Assembly: GCA_963804005.1 (NCBI GenBank)
Contig: CAWDOP010000017.1
Location: 1 to 64,000, forward strand
Reading direction: 5' to 3'
Source of the DNA: JAGXRK01 sp963804005
GTDB taxonomy: Bacteria; Bacteroidota; Ignavibacteria; Ignavibacteriales; Ignavibacteriaceae
DNA length: 64,000 nucleotides
Below are positions 56,757-64,000 of the stretch, piece after piece; position 1 is the stretch's first letter; each line of letters starts with the position of its first letter. The translations under genes were made by a program, and so were the position numbers. The notes under the pieces were generated by a model that was not told the DNA's origin, searched no databases, and saw nothing but the letters and a program-made list of their open reading frames with translations.

Positions 56757-57953
56757 ATGCGTACAATATTTCATCTTGATCTTGATGCATTTTTCGTTTC
56801 TGTAGAGAGAATTCTCGATCCTAAACTTAACGGTAAACCGGTTATAGTTGGCGGTGATCCAAAATACGGAAGGGGAGTAGTGGCTGCCTGTTCTTATGAA
56901 GCTCGTAAATATGGATTACATTCTGCTATGCCGATAAGGATAGCTTATAAACTTTGTCCACATGGAATTTATATGCACGGGCATGGCAATGAATACACTC
57001 GTTATTCCAAAGCTGTAAAAAGTATTTTAGAACAATATGTTCCTCTCATCGAACAAGCATCCATTGATGAATTTTATCTTGATATGACCGGAACTCAACG
57101 AATGTACGGTTCAATGTTTGCTTTTGCTTCACATATTCAAAAAAAAATTTGGGATAAACTTGGATTGCCTTGTTCAATCGGAATTGGTAGTAATAAAACC
57201 ATTGCAAAGATTGGCTCTGATTGTATGAAGCCAACCGGTATAACTTACATTCTTCCAGGAATGGAAAAAGAATTTCTTGCACCAATGCCTGTTGAAACGA
57301 TTCCCGGTGTTGGAAAAGTTATGAAACAAAGTTTGAACGCAAGAGGAATTTATCGAATTGGTGACATAACAAAGCTTCCATCTGATTATTTCTCTGTTGC
57401 ATTTGGTAAATATGGCGTTGATCTGTGGCGCAAAGCTTACGGTGGAGGGACTGAATATCTTTCTATTCAACGAACACGAAAAAGTATTTCACGAGAAAAT
57501 ACTTTTGGGAATGATGTAACAAGTGAAGAAGAACTTAAAAATAATTTGTTTTATCTGACCGGAAAAGTTTGCCAGAGTTTAAGAAATAAAGGATGGGAAG
57601 CAGCTACAGTTGATATAAAATTACGTTACACTGATTTCCAAACATTAACCCGTGCTAAAACAATAAAACCAAGCGATGATGATAAAATTATTTTTGAAAC
57701 TGCCTGGAACTTAATGAAAAAAGCACGCACACGAAGAGTTAGTATTAGATTAATTGGTGTTGGCGTCACAAACTTTTCTCCTCTTAATGAACAGGAATAT
57801 TTATTTGAAGACTACGAAGTAAAGAGGAAAAAAATGCTAAGAGCAGTTACACGTGTCCGTGATAAGTTTGGATATGATTCATTACTGATTGGTAGCGCAA
57901 AGTTAGAAAAGGAGATCGGCAAACAAGAAAATTATTTTCAACCAGCCTCTTAA
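56757..57953 (+). CDS. dinB: DNA polymerase IV (translesion)
   Basis: Y-family DNA polymerase, 398 residues. The metal and catalytic motifs are clear: FHLDLDAFFVSVERILDPKL, then VVAACSYEARKYGLHSAMPI, EQASIDEFYLDMTGTQR with the acidic SIDE motif, and PCSIGIGSNKTIAKIGSDCM. The thumb helix-hairpin-helix is VETIPGVGKVMKQSLNARGI. The little-finger domain follows (RTRKSISRENTFGNDVTSEE). The C-terminus does not carry a standard QxxLF clamp peptide at the very end, though EQEYLFEDYE near residue 345 might serve. It is third in the lexA operon and convergent with the HIT gene. Confidence 0.95.
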   Translation: MRTIFHLDLDAFFVSVERILDPKLNGKPVIVGGDPKYGRGVVAACSYEARKYGLHSAMPIRIAYKLCPHGIYMHGHGNEYTRYSKAVKSILEQYVPLIEQASIDEFYLDMTGTQRMYGSMFAFASHIQKKIWDKLGLPCSIGIGSNKTIAKIGSDCMKPTGITYILPGMEKEFLAPMPVETIPGVGKVMKQSLNARGIYRIGDITKLPSDYFSVAFGKYGVDLWRKAYGGGTEYLSIQRTRKSISRENTFGNDVTSEEELKNNLFYLTGKVCQSLRNKGWEAATVDIKLRYTDFQTLTRAKTIKPSDDDKIIFETAWNLMKKARTRRVSIRLIGVGVTNFSPLNEQEYLFEDYEVKRKKMLRAVTRVRDKFGYDSLLIGSAKLEKEIGKQENYFQPAS

Positions 57954-57965
57954 GAATGGAGCTTT

Positions 57966-58310
57966 TTAACCCGGTGGCCAATTCATTTTCCTACCGCCAA
58001 GAAGATGCAAATGTAAATGATAAACTTCCTGTCCGCCGTTATCACCGCAATTAAAAACTAATCTGAATCCATCATCCGCAATGGATAAATCCCTTGCAAT
58101 TTTATTGGCTGCATCCATCATTTCACCAAGCAAAGCAGCATGTTCACTTCCTTTGACATCAGTTACTTTTGGTATTTCAATTTTAGGAATGATAAGAACG
58201 TGAACTGGTGCCTGAGGTTTGATATCATTAAATGCAAGCACTGTCTCAGATTCATAAACAATATCGGCAGGAATTTCTTTATTAATTATTTTAGAAAAGA
58301 TAGTGTACAT
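57966..58310 (-). CDS. HIT family protein (HinT-like)
   Basis: A 114-residue histidine-triad purine nucleoside phosphoramidase. Sequence runs TIFSKIINKEIPADIVYESE, FNDIKPQAPVHVLIIPKIEI, and FNCGDNGGQEVYHLHLHLLG with the H-x-H-x-H triad, ending GRKMNWPPG, which is the classical HinT end. It lacks the Cys pair of the other HIT protein at 29654. Its ATG overlaps the last base of the NtrC-type regulator stop (58310), so the two are translationally coupled. It converges with dinB with 12 bp between the stops. Confidence 0.95.
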   Translation of the reverse strand: MYTIFSKIINKEIPADIVYESETVLAFNDIKPQAPVHVLIIPKIEIPKVTDVKGSEHAALLGEMMDAANKIARDLSIADDGFRLVFNCGDNGGQEVYHLHLHLLGGRKMNWPPG

Positions 58311-59665
58311 TAATCCTCCTTTTCTATTTCATACTTTTTCATTTTGTTATAAAGATGACTACGTTGAATATCAAGCATTTCAGCAGTCTTACTGATATTC
58401 CAATCATTTTCACGAAGTTGTTTTAAGATAAAAGCCTTCTCAGCTTTCTCTTTAAATTCCTGGAATGAATTACTCGTATCAATGAGGTCATCAATTGAAG
58501 CTTGTCCGATTGAATAAAGAAACTCAATATCCTTTTTAGAGATTTCTCTTTTATCAACCAGAATTATAATTCGTTCAATAGCATTTCTAAGTTCCCGAAC
58601 ATTACCGCTCCATTGCAAAGTTTGTAAAAATTTCATTGCATCTTCGGTGAACTTAATTTGTGGTTTTTTGTGCTTACTTGTAATGTCAATTGCAAAATGT
58701 TCAACAAGGATGGGAATATCTTCTATTTTTTCACGCAATGGTGGAAGTTGAAGGGGAATGACATTTAACCTATGGTATAAATCTTCTCTGAATGCTCCTT
58801 TTTCAATTTCCTCTTTGAGATTCTTGTTCGTTGCTGAGACTATTCTGACATCTACGTCAATCTTCTTGCCGCTACCGACTCTTTCAATTTTTCCATCTTC
58901 AATCGCTCGTAATACTTTTGCTTGTGCCTGGGGGCTCATATCACCAACTTCATCCAAAAATATTGTTCCCTTATCTGCAAGTTCAAATCTCCCAATACGT
59001 TGAGAGACTGCGCCTGTAAATGATCCTTTCTCGTGTCCGAATAATTCAGATTCAATTAGTTCATTGGGAATTGCAGCACAATTTACTTCTACAAAAGGTT
59101 TGTCTTTTCTTAAACTCTTATTGTGAATAGCTCGAGCTACCAGTTCCTTTCCGGTTCCGTTTTCTCCGGTTATCAATACTCTTGTATCAAGCGGAGCAAC
59201 ACGTTCAATTATTTCATGAACCTGAAGCATTGCTTTGCTTCTACCAAGAATTTCTCCGGTGCCTAGTAATGATTTTTTTATTTCTTTGTTTTCAAGTAGA
59301 AGGTTTGCCTGTTCAACAGCGTTTCTTACACTGATTACAAGCTTCTCACGGTCAATTGGTTTTTCAATAAAGTCGAAAGCGCCTAGTTTCGTTGCTTTAA
59401 TTGCATTTTCTAAACTGCCATGTGCTGAAATTATTATAACGGAAATTTCTGGTTTAACATCTTTTACTTTTTTAAGAACTTCAAAACCATTCATTTCTGG
59501 CATTTGAATATCAAGAAGTAAAGCAGAATATTCTCCGACACTGATTTTTTCGAGTCCCTCTAATGCACTTGTAGTGTATTGCGGTTGATACCCTTCATAA
59601 TCGAGTATCATTTTAATGCTTTCGCAGATTTCCTTTTCGTCGTCTAGGATTAATATTGATTTCAT
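58310..59665 (-). CDS. Sigma-54-dependent response regulator (NtrC/AtoC type)
   Basis: A 451-residue transcription activator. Receiver (1-120) with ILDDEKEICESIKMILDYEG, phosphoacceptor Asp in LLLDIQMPEMNG and Lys in FIEKPIDREKL. AAA+ domain (about 140-385) with ITGENGTGKELVARAIH (Walker A), HEKGSFTGAVSQRIGRFELA (the GAFTGA loop is GSFTGA here), GTIFLDEVGDMSPQAQAKVL (Walker B) and GNVRELRNAIERI (sensor II). A Fis-type HTH (about 410-451) ends ISKTAEMLDIQRSHLYNKMK. The Ala-to-Ser change in the sigma-54 contact loop is uncommon. No cognate kinase is adjacent; the orphan kinase at 30.6 kb is a candidate. It overlaps the small exported protein gene by 4 bp. Confidence 0.94.
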   Translation of the reverse strand: MKSILILDDEKEICESIKMILDYEGYQPQYTTSALEGLEKISVGEYSALLLDIQMPEMNGFEVLKKVKDVKPEISVIIISAHGSLENAIKATKLGAFDFIEKPIDREKLVISVRNAVEQANLLLENKEIKKSLLGTGEILGRSKAMLQVHEIIERVAPLDTRVLITGENGTGKELVARAIHNKSLRKDKPFVEVNCAAIPNELIESELFGHEKGSFTGAVSQRIGRFELADKGTIFLDEVGDMSPQAQAKVLRAIEDGKIERVGSGKKIDVDVRIVSATNKNLKEEIEKGAFREDLYHRLNVIPLQLPPLREKIEDIPILVEHFAIDITSKHKKPQIKFTEDAMKFLQTLQWSGNVRELRNAIERIIILVDKREISKKDIEFLYSIGQASIDDLIDTSNSFQEFKEKAEKAFILKQLRENDWNISKTAEMLDIQRSHLYNKMKKYEIEKED

Positions 59666-60306
59666 AAAATGATTCTGATATATCTAAGTGATCTAAATAA
59701 AAATATTTGTGATGGTAAAATGCTTTTATCTTTTTTCAAAAGTGTACCAAATAATCTTCCATAATCATTTACATCAAGATCCCGAAGATTGACAGAAGAC
59801 TGAACTTTAAAACTTTCTTCAAAAGCTTCTACAAAATAACCAATTAGCTTTCCTAAATCAAAAAACCTGGATTCGTATGAAAGGAAGGCGCTGCCGAAAA
59901 AATGAGCAAGTTTATCCTTATCACCATATTCATTTTGTGGAGTATCAAGAAAAAGATAACGCGGAAGATTTTCGTTTTTCTTTAAGAAAATTTCTTCATC
60001 TGCAGAGATCATAGGATAGTAGACAAGCAACCTAATTATAGGCAGTTGAATAGGTACTTTACGATACGGGACTGTTGCAAACATTAATGCTAGTAATGCT
60101 TCTGAGTAATTAAATTCTGTGCATTGGAGAGCCTGAATATAGATAGAATCTGTTGCAGCTAGATCACCAATTTCATTAATAAGATCTATGAAATGTTCTG
60201 AAGCAATATATTCCGAAATATGATTTATAGCTTTTGATAGTTTGCTTTGTTGAGGGAAAGTACTGTTAGCTATAACTATTAAGATTACAAGGATGAAAGA
60301 TTTCAT
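59662..60306 (-). CDS. Small exported protein, DUF2279/YfiM-like in part
   Basis: A 214-residue protein with a signal peptide (MKSFILVILIVIANSTFP, then QQ). The first half is helical and shows no known motif (KLSKAINHISEYIASEHFID; FNYSEALLALMFATVPYRKV). The second half has DKLAHFFGSAFLSYESRFFD, LGKLIGYFVEAFEESFKVQS and DVNDYGRLFGTLL. A D-K-x-x-H-F-x-G-S-A start followed by glycine-rich helices and N-D-x-G-x-x-x-G recalls the DUF2279/YfiM and VanZ-like pattern. I give no function. It lies between an acyl-CoA carboxylase subunit gene (11 bp) and the NtrC-type regulator (overlap of 4 bp), so it may share their regulation. Confidence 0.6.
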   Translation of the reverse strand: MKSFILVILIVIANSTFPQQSKLSKAINHISEYIASEHFIDLINEIGDLAATDSIYIQALQCTEFNYSEALLALMFATVPYRKVPIQLPIIRLLVYYPMISADEEIFLKKNENLPRYLFLDTPQNEYGDKDKLAHFFGSAFLSYESRFFDLGKLIGYFVEAFEESFKVQSSVNLRDLDVNDYGRLFGTLLKKDKSILPSQIFLFRSLRYIRIIL

Positions 60307-60317
60307 TTAAAGAAAGT

Positions 60318-61973
60318 TTATGTCTGTATCACGCCTGGATTAAACTTTGGTATCTCCGGATTATTATTCACAACTTCCAGGCACATCGAAATCCATTCTC
60401 GAGTTTGTGATGGATCTATTATTTCATCAATCCATAATCTGGCTGCAGCGTAAAGAGGTGTACTTTTTTCATTGTAAGATTTTAAGATATCATCAAGCAA
60501 CTTCTTTCTTTCTTCATCACTAAATTTGTGTCCGCTTTTTTCTTCCTGTTTAAGTTTTATATCAAGTAAAACACTGCCTGCCTGGTTTCCTCCCATCACA
60601 GAAATTTTTGCATTTGGATATGCAAAGATAAATCTTGGATCATAAGCTTTGCCGCACATAGCATAATTTCCGGCACCAAAACTATTCCCAACAATAATTG
60701 TAATCTTCGGAACGACAGAGTTTGCAACAGCATTTACCATCTTTGCACCATCTTTAATAATTCCGCCATGTTCAGCTTTACTGCCAACCATAAATCCGGT
60801 TACATCTTGTAAAAAGAACAGCGGAATTTTTTTCTGGTTGCAGTTCATTATAAATCTTGTTGCTTTATCCGAAGAATCGGAATAGATAACTCCACCCACC
60901 TGCATTTCACCTTGTTCAGTTTTTACAACACTTCTTTGATTGGCAACAATACCAACAGCCCAGCCGTCAATGCGCGCATAAGCAGTTATTAAAGTCTTTC
61001 CATAACCAGCTTTGTATTCATCAATCTCCGAATCATCAACTATTCTTGAAAGAACATCATAAGTGTCATAAGGTTTGATAGTGTCTTCAGGAAGTAAGCC
61101 AAAAATTTCTTTTGGTGAAAACTTTGGCGGCTTGCTTTCAATTCTGTCAAATCCAGCAGTTTCATTTCTTCCGAACTTTGAAACCAAACTTCTAATCTGT
61201 TCAATGCACTCTTCATCGTTTTTCATAATATAATCAGTTACACCGGAAATATTAGATTGAACTTTTGCACCGCCGAGTTCTTCATTATCTATTACTTCAC
61301 CGATAGCGGCACGAACTAAATGAGCTCCGGCAAGAAAAACCGATCCTTCACCTTCAACGATTAAAGCTTCATCAGACATAATTGGAAGATAAGCGCCACC
61401 AGCTACACAAGGGCCCATTATTGCAGCAATTTGTGGAATACCCATTGAAGACATTTTCGCATTATTTCGAAAAATTCTTCCAAAATGTTCTTTATCGGGA
61501 AAAATATCATCTTGTAAAGGAAGAAAAACTCCGGCACTATCAACCAGATAAATAATAGGAAGTTTGTTTTCCATTGAAATTTCTTGAGCGCGCAAATTCT
61601 TTTTTGCAGTTATAGGAAACCACGCACCGGCTTTTACCGTTGCATCATTAGCAACAATAACACAATCTCTTCCATGAATTTTTCCTATTCCATAAATTGT
61701 TCCCGATGAAGGAGCACCGCCATATTCTTCGTACATCCCATAGGCTGCAAATGTACTTAGTTCAAAAAACTTTTTTGAATCATCCACAAGAAGATTTATT
61801 CTATCACGGGCAGTAAGTTTTCCTTTAGCTTTGTGCTTTTCAATGGATTTCTTTCCTCCGCCTTCTTTAACTTTTTCTTTAACAGCCTCAAGTTTGCGGA
61901 AAAGTTCTTTTTGGTAATCTTCTCTTTTAAGAAAAGATTCATTCTCTATTTTTTGTGATCCGATATTTTTCAT
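60318..61973 (-). CDS. Acyl-CoA carboxylase beta subunit (methylcrotonyl-CoA carboxylase-like)
   Basis: Carboxyltransferase subunit of a biotin-dependent acyl-CoA carboxylase, 551 residues from the ATG at 61973. The N-terminal half has KGKLTARDRINLLVDD, GRDCVIVANDATVKAGAWFP and DSAGVFLPLQDDIFPDKEHF, the last matching 3-methylcrotonyl-CoA carboxylase better than propionyl-CoA carboxylase. GPCVAGGAYLPIMSDEALIV is the first oxyanion hole region. The C-terminal half has VQDVTGFMVGSKAEHGGIIK-like sequence (FLQDVTGFMVGS) and GNSFGAGNYAMCGKAYDPRF. A leucine-degradation role is likely, but a broad acyl-CoA carboxylase is possible. The biotin-carrying alpha subunit is not in the window. A palindromic element lies directly upstream (61991-62033). 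Confidence 0.9.
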   Translation of the reverse strand: MKNIGSQKIENESFLKREDYQKELFRKLEAVKEKVKEGGGKKSIEKHKAKGKLTARDRINLLVDDSKKFFELSTFAAYGMYEEYGGAPSSGTIYGIGKIHGRDCVIVANDATVKAGAWFPITAKKNLRAQEISMENKLPIIYLVDSAGVFLPLQDDIFPDKEHFGRIFRNNAKMSSMGIPQIAAIMGPCVAGGAYLPIMSDEALIVEGEGSVFLAGAHLVRAAIGEVIDNEELGGAKVQSNISGVTDYIMKNDEECIEQIRSLVSKFGRNETAGFDRIESKPPKFSPKEIFGLLPEDTIKPYDTYDVLSRIVDDSEIDEYKAGYGKTLITAYARIDGWAVGIVANQRSVVKTEQGEMQVGGVIYSDSSDKATRFIMNCNQKKIPLFFLQDVTGFMVGSKAEHGGIIKDGAKMVNAVANSVVPKITIIVGNSFGAGNYAMCGKAYDPRFIFAYPNAKISVMGGNQAGSVLLDIKLKQEEKSGHKFSDEERKKLLDDILKSYNEKSTPLYAAARLWIDEIIDPSQTREWISMCLEVVNNNPEIPKFNPGVIQT

Positions 61974-61990
61974 ATAAATAATTTTCAAAT

Positions 61991-62033
61991 TGTCATTCCA
62001 GCTAACCGGCAGGCACGTTCGTTGGAATAACGA
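61991..62033. repeat. Palindromic intergenic element, copy 1
   Basis: TGTCATTCCA (61991-62000) and TGGAATAACGA (62023-62033) form imperfect inverted arms around a 22-nt centre. The left end shares TGTCATTCC with the element at 63225. It lies in the 75-bp gap between the acyl-CoA dehydrogenase and carboxylase genes, inside one probable transcription unit, as REP-like elements often do. Confidence 0.5.
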
Positions 62034-62048
62034 TTAATAAATTTCTTT

Positions 62049-63206
62049 TTAATCCTTTAACAAATCTCTTGCAATAACTAATCTCTGAATTTCAGATGTT
62101 CCTTCACCAATTGTAAGAAGTTTGGCATCTCGATAGAATTTTTCTACAGGATATTCTTTTATAAATCCATATCCACCAAAGATCTGAATGGCTTCATTAG
62201 CCGCTTTTTCAGCAATTTCACTTGCAAATAGTTTTGCTGCCGCAGCTTCTTTTGTATTGGGAATTCCGTTGTCCTTCATCCACGCAGCACGATAAGTAAG
62301 CAGCCTGGCCGCATCAATGTTTGTTTGCATTTCTGCCATTTTAAATTGAATTGCCTGAAACTCTGAAAGATGTTTACCAAACTGTTTTCGTTCCTGAGAA
62401 TATTTTAGTGCAGCTTCCAATGCTCCTTGTGCTAAACCGACACTGTTCGCAGCAATTGAAATTCTTCCGCCTTCAAGGACAGTCATTGAATTTATAAATC
62501 CCATTCCTTCTTTACCCAAAAGATTTTCTGCCGGGACTTTACAATTTTCAAAAGTTAATTGTGTAGTATCACTAGCACGCATTCCAAGTTTATTCTCTTT
62601 CTTGCCGACTATAAATCCGTCCATCCCTTTTTCAAGAATAAATGCAGAAATGCCTTTCTTTTTAGCTTCTTTGTTGGTTATAGCCATTACAACTATTGTT
62701 TCACCGACAGAACCGTGGGTAGTAAATTGTTTACTGCCATTTAATATCCAATAATTTCCATCTTTAACTGCAAAGCTTATTAAACCAGCAGCATCACTAC
62801 CGGATACAGCTTCAGTTAAGCCCCAGGCACCGATTTTTTTCCCACTTGCAAGATCAGGAAGATATTTTTTCTTTTGTTCTTCATTTCCGAAAAGATTTAT
62901 GTGATTTTCACAAAGTCCGTTGTGTGCTGCAACTGATAAACCTATTGAAGGATCAACGCGTGAAAGTTCTTCAACTATAATTGCATATTCAACATAACCC
63001 AATTCTGCGCCACCGTATTTTTCGCTGACAAGAATTCCAAGGAAGCCAAGCTCACCAAGCTGCTGCATTATTTCCATTGGAAATTTTTGTGATTCATCGT
63101 ATTCCATAACAACAGGACGAATATTTTTTTCAGAAAAATTTCGAACAGTATCGCGAATGATAATCTGGTTTTCAGTCAGTTCAGCGATGAAAGGTGATTG
63201 ATTCAT
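62049..63206 (-). CDS. Acyl-CoA dehydrogenase
   Basis: FAD flavoenzyme of 385 residues that oxidises acyl-CoA to enoyl-CoA. Signatures: LTEAVSGSDAAGLISFAVKD (FAD/substrate loop), WILNGSKQFTTHGSVGETIV, AAALGAALEA-type helix (VGLAQGALEAALKYSQERKQ, FGKHLSEFQAIQFKMAEMQT), AIQIFGGYGFIKEYPVEKFY, and IGEGTSEIQRLVIARDLL, where Glu of the GEGT loop is the catalytic base. The start is ATG 63206, with AAGGAG six bases upstream; the ATG at 63230 lies inside a palindromic repeat and would add eight unrelated residues. Next to an MCC-type carboxylase it may be isovaleryl- or short-branched-chain-CoA dehydrogenase, but the sequence alone does not decide. Confidence 0.92.
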   Translation of the reverse strand: MNQSPFIAELTENQIIIRDTVRNFSEKNIRPVVMEYDESQKFPMEIMQQLGELGFLGILVSEKYGGAELGYVEYAIIVEELSRVDPSIGLSVAAHNGLCENHINLFGNEEQKKKYLPDLASGKKIGAWGLTEAVSGSDAAGLISFAVKDGNYWILNGSKQFTTHGSVGETIVVMAITNKEAKKKGISAFILEKGMDGFIVGKKENKLGMRASDTTQLTFENCKVPAENLLGKEGMGFINSMTVLEGGRISIAANSVGLAQGALEAALKYSQERKQFGKHLSEFQAIQFKMAEMQTNIDAARLLTYRAAWMKDNGIPNTKEAAAAKLFASEIAEKAANEAIQIFGGYGFIKEYPVEKFYRDAKLLTIGEGTSEIQRLVIARDLLKD

Positions 63207-63224
63207 ACGAACTCCTTTTGAAAA

Positions 63225-63286
63225 TGTCATTCCCGAGAATCGGAAACCAATTAAAAAATGGATTCCCCATCAAGTGCGAAATGACA
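63225..63286. repeat. Palindromic intergenic element, copy 2
   Basis: The ends TGTCATT (63225-63231) and AATGACA (63280-63286) are perfect inverted arms of a 62-bp element with inner partial pairing (GGAAACC near 63243 against GGATTCC near 63260). The left end is TGTCATTCC, as in the copy at 61991. It fills most of the gap between the MeaB and acyl-CoA dehydrogenase genes and supplies a spurious upstream ATG to the latter. Confidence 0.55.
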
Positions 63287-63294
63287 AATGAAAA

Positions 63295-64000
63295 TTAAAT
63301 TCTATTCTTAAAATCTTCAATAATTTCTTCAGCAATATGATAAGGCGAAAAATTTCCAAGAATTACTTTTTCTAAAGTTAAATTTAAAGAATTTTCTCCT
63401 GTTTCGCTCCAGAGTTCATCTTTTAATTTATGCTCAACTATTTCTTTTATTCTTACTTTTGCCTGTTTTTCTCTTTTGGAAAGGAAAAAATTTTGTTCTT
63501 TCATAAAATTATTATGACGTTCAATCTCCTCAACCATTTCATCAATACCTTTATTCTCAGAAGCGATGGTTTTTATTATTGTTGGCATCCAGGTACTTTC
63601 ATCATGATCTTTAATCATAAGAATTGTTTGAATAGCTGTATATGCATGCTGTGAACCGGGGCGATCACTTTTATTAAGCACAAAAATATCTGCAATTTCC
63701 ATCAATCCCGCTTTCATTGCCTGCACCGAATCACCACTCTCAGGTACAAGAACTACAATCGTTGTATCGGCAGCCTGAGCAATATCAAGTTCAGATTGTC
63801 CGACTCCAACTGTTTCAAGTATTATAACTTCAAATCCGGCAGCATCAAGTACATCAGCCGCATCAATAGCTTTTTTGGATAAGCCGCCAAGACTTCCGCG
63901 AGTTGCCATACTGCGAATAAAAACGCCTTCATCCATTCCGATGTCTGTCATTCGAACACGATCACCGAGAAGAGCACCACCTGTAAACGGGGAAGTGGGA
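63295..64000 (-). CDS. MeaB/ArgK-type GTPase, methylmalonyl-CoA mutase chaperone; N-terminus missing
   Basis: P-loop GTPase that protects and reactivates B12-dependent mutases. The window end cuts the gene; the frame stays open to position 64000, adding PTSPFTGGALLGDRVRM ahead of the internal Met at 63951, and this stretch is the conserved MeaB region just after Walker A. Visible motifs: FIRSMATRGSLGGLSKKAID, GFEVIILETVGVGQSELDIA (switch/Walker B area), VLVPESGDSVQAMKAGLMEI and FVLNKSDRPGSQHA with the N-K-x-D guanine motif. The C-terminal dimerisation helices are present (FFLSKREKQAKVRIKEIV), so only the first third is lost. Together with the B12-binding subunit at 30.1 kb it supports a methylmalonyl-CoA pathway. 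Confidence 0.92.
   Translation of the reverse strand, partial: PTSPFTGGALLGDRVRMTDIGMDEGVFIRSMATRGSLGGLSKKAIDAADVLDAAGFEVIILETVGVGQSELDIAQAADTTIVVLVPESGDSVQAMKAGLMEIADIFVLNKSDRPGSQHAYTAIQTILMIKDHDESTWMPTIIKTIASENKGIDEMVEEIERHNNFMKEQNFFLSKREKQAKVRIKEIVEHKLKDELWSETGENSLNLTLEKVILGNFSPYHIAEEIIEDFKNRI

Noticed and set aside
59662..60306. Calling the small exported protein a VanZ-like or YfiM protein outright.
   Set aside because: Only a short D-K-x-x-H-F-x-G-S-A stretch and a later G-rich part agree; the rest does not, so function was left open.
63228..63230. ATG at 63230 as the start of the acyl-CoA dehydrogenase.
   Set aside because: It sits in a palindromic repeat, while the ATG at 63206 has an AAGGAG at proper spacing and matches the family N-terminus.

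Overview
The window looks like chromosomal DNA of an AT-rich, Gram-negative member of the Bacteroidota/Ignavibacteriae side of the FCB group. This is inferred from type IX secretion (T9SS) C-terminal sorting domains of the YPNPFNPST type on three proteins, a complete moxR/DUF58/batA-E aerotolerance operon, a probable PPi-type phosphofructokinase, kdsB (so LPS is made), and weak or absent Shine-Dalgarno sequences at many starts. I saw no rRNA, tRNA, CRISPR array, insertion sequence or prophage gene.

Layout. 1-5.8 kb: end of a surface-polysaccharide locus (flippase cut by the window edge, two GT4 transferases, one unassigned GT-B-like protein, a WecG/TagA transferase). 5.9-17.3 kb: secreted and outer-membrane proteins, including a giant C25 (gingipain-type) peptidase, two further T9SS cargo proteins, a beta-barrel candidate, and a PQQ-propeller protein paired with a HAD phosphatase on the minus strand. 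17.5-25.6 kb: the bat operon. 25.7-30.5 kb: housekeeping genes (M48 protease, plsC, gatC, kdsB, a PLP enzyme, HIT, a B12-binding domain). 30.6-40 kb: PAS/GAF histidine kinase, UvrD-type helicase, PFK, and two sodium-coupled amino-acid symporters. 40.2-55 kb: fatty-acid hydroxylase, GH9 glycosidase, then a cluster that resembles a Pga/Bcs-type synthase-dependent exopolysaccharide machine but with unusual parts, a broken fibronectin-III lipoprotein gene, and a hybrid sensor kinase. 55-58 kb: lexA-DUF72-dinB with a clear promoter and operator. 58-64 kb (minus strand): HIT, NtrC-type regulator, small exported protein, acyl-CoA carboxylase beta subunit, acyl-CoA dehydrogenase and MeaB (cut by the window end), consistent with branched-chain amino-acid or propionate catabolism.

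Two observations stand out. First, the 42.7-50.6 kb cluster joins a KaiC-like ATPase (Arg instead of Lys in Walker A, plus a degenerate GGDEF-like domain) to a TPR/beta-barrel exporter, a processive GT2 synthase, a small membrane protein and a membrane-anchored protein that fuses a glutamine-amidotransferase-like domain to a deacetylase fold lacking its catalytic residues. This may be an undescribed variant of exopolysaccharide secretion. Second, seven single-base insertions break five otherwise well-formed genes between 6 and 25.4 kb, while a tandem-FN3 lipoprotein gene at 50.7-51.5 kb is broken mostly by single-base losses. The first set looks like sequence error until reads show otherwise; the second may be real decay. 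Where I could repair a frame by eye, I annotate the repaired gene and say so.
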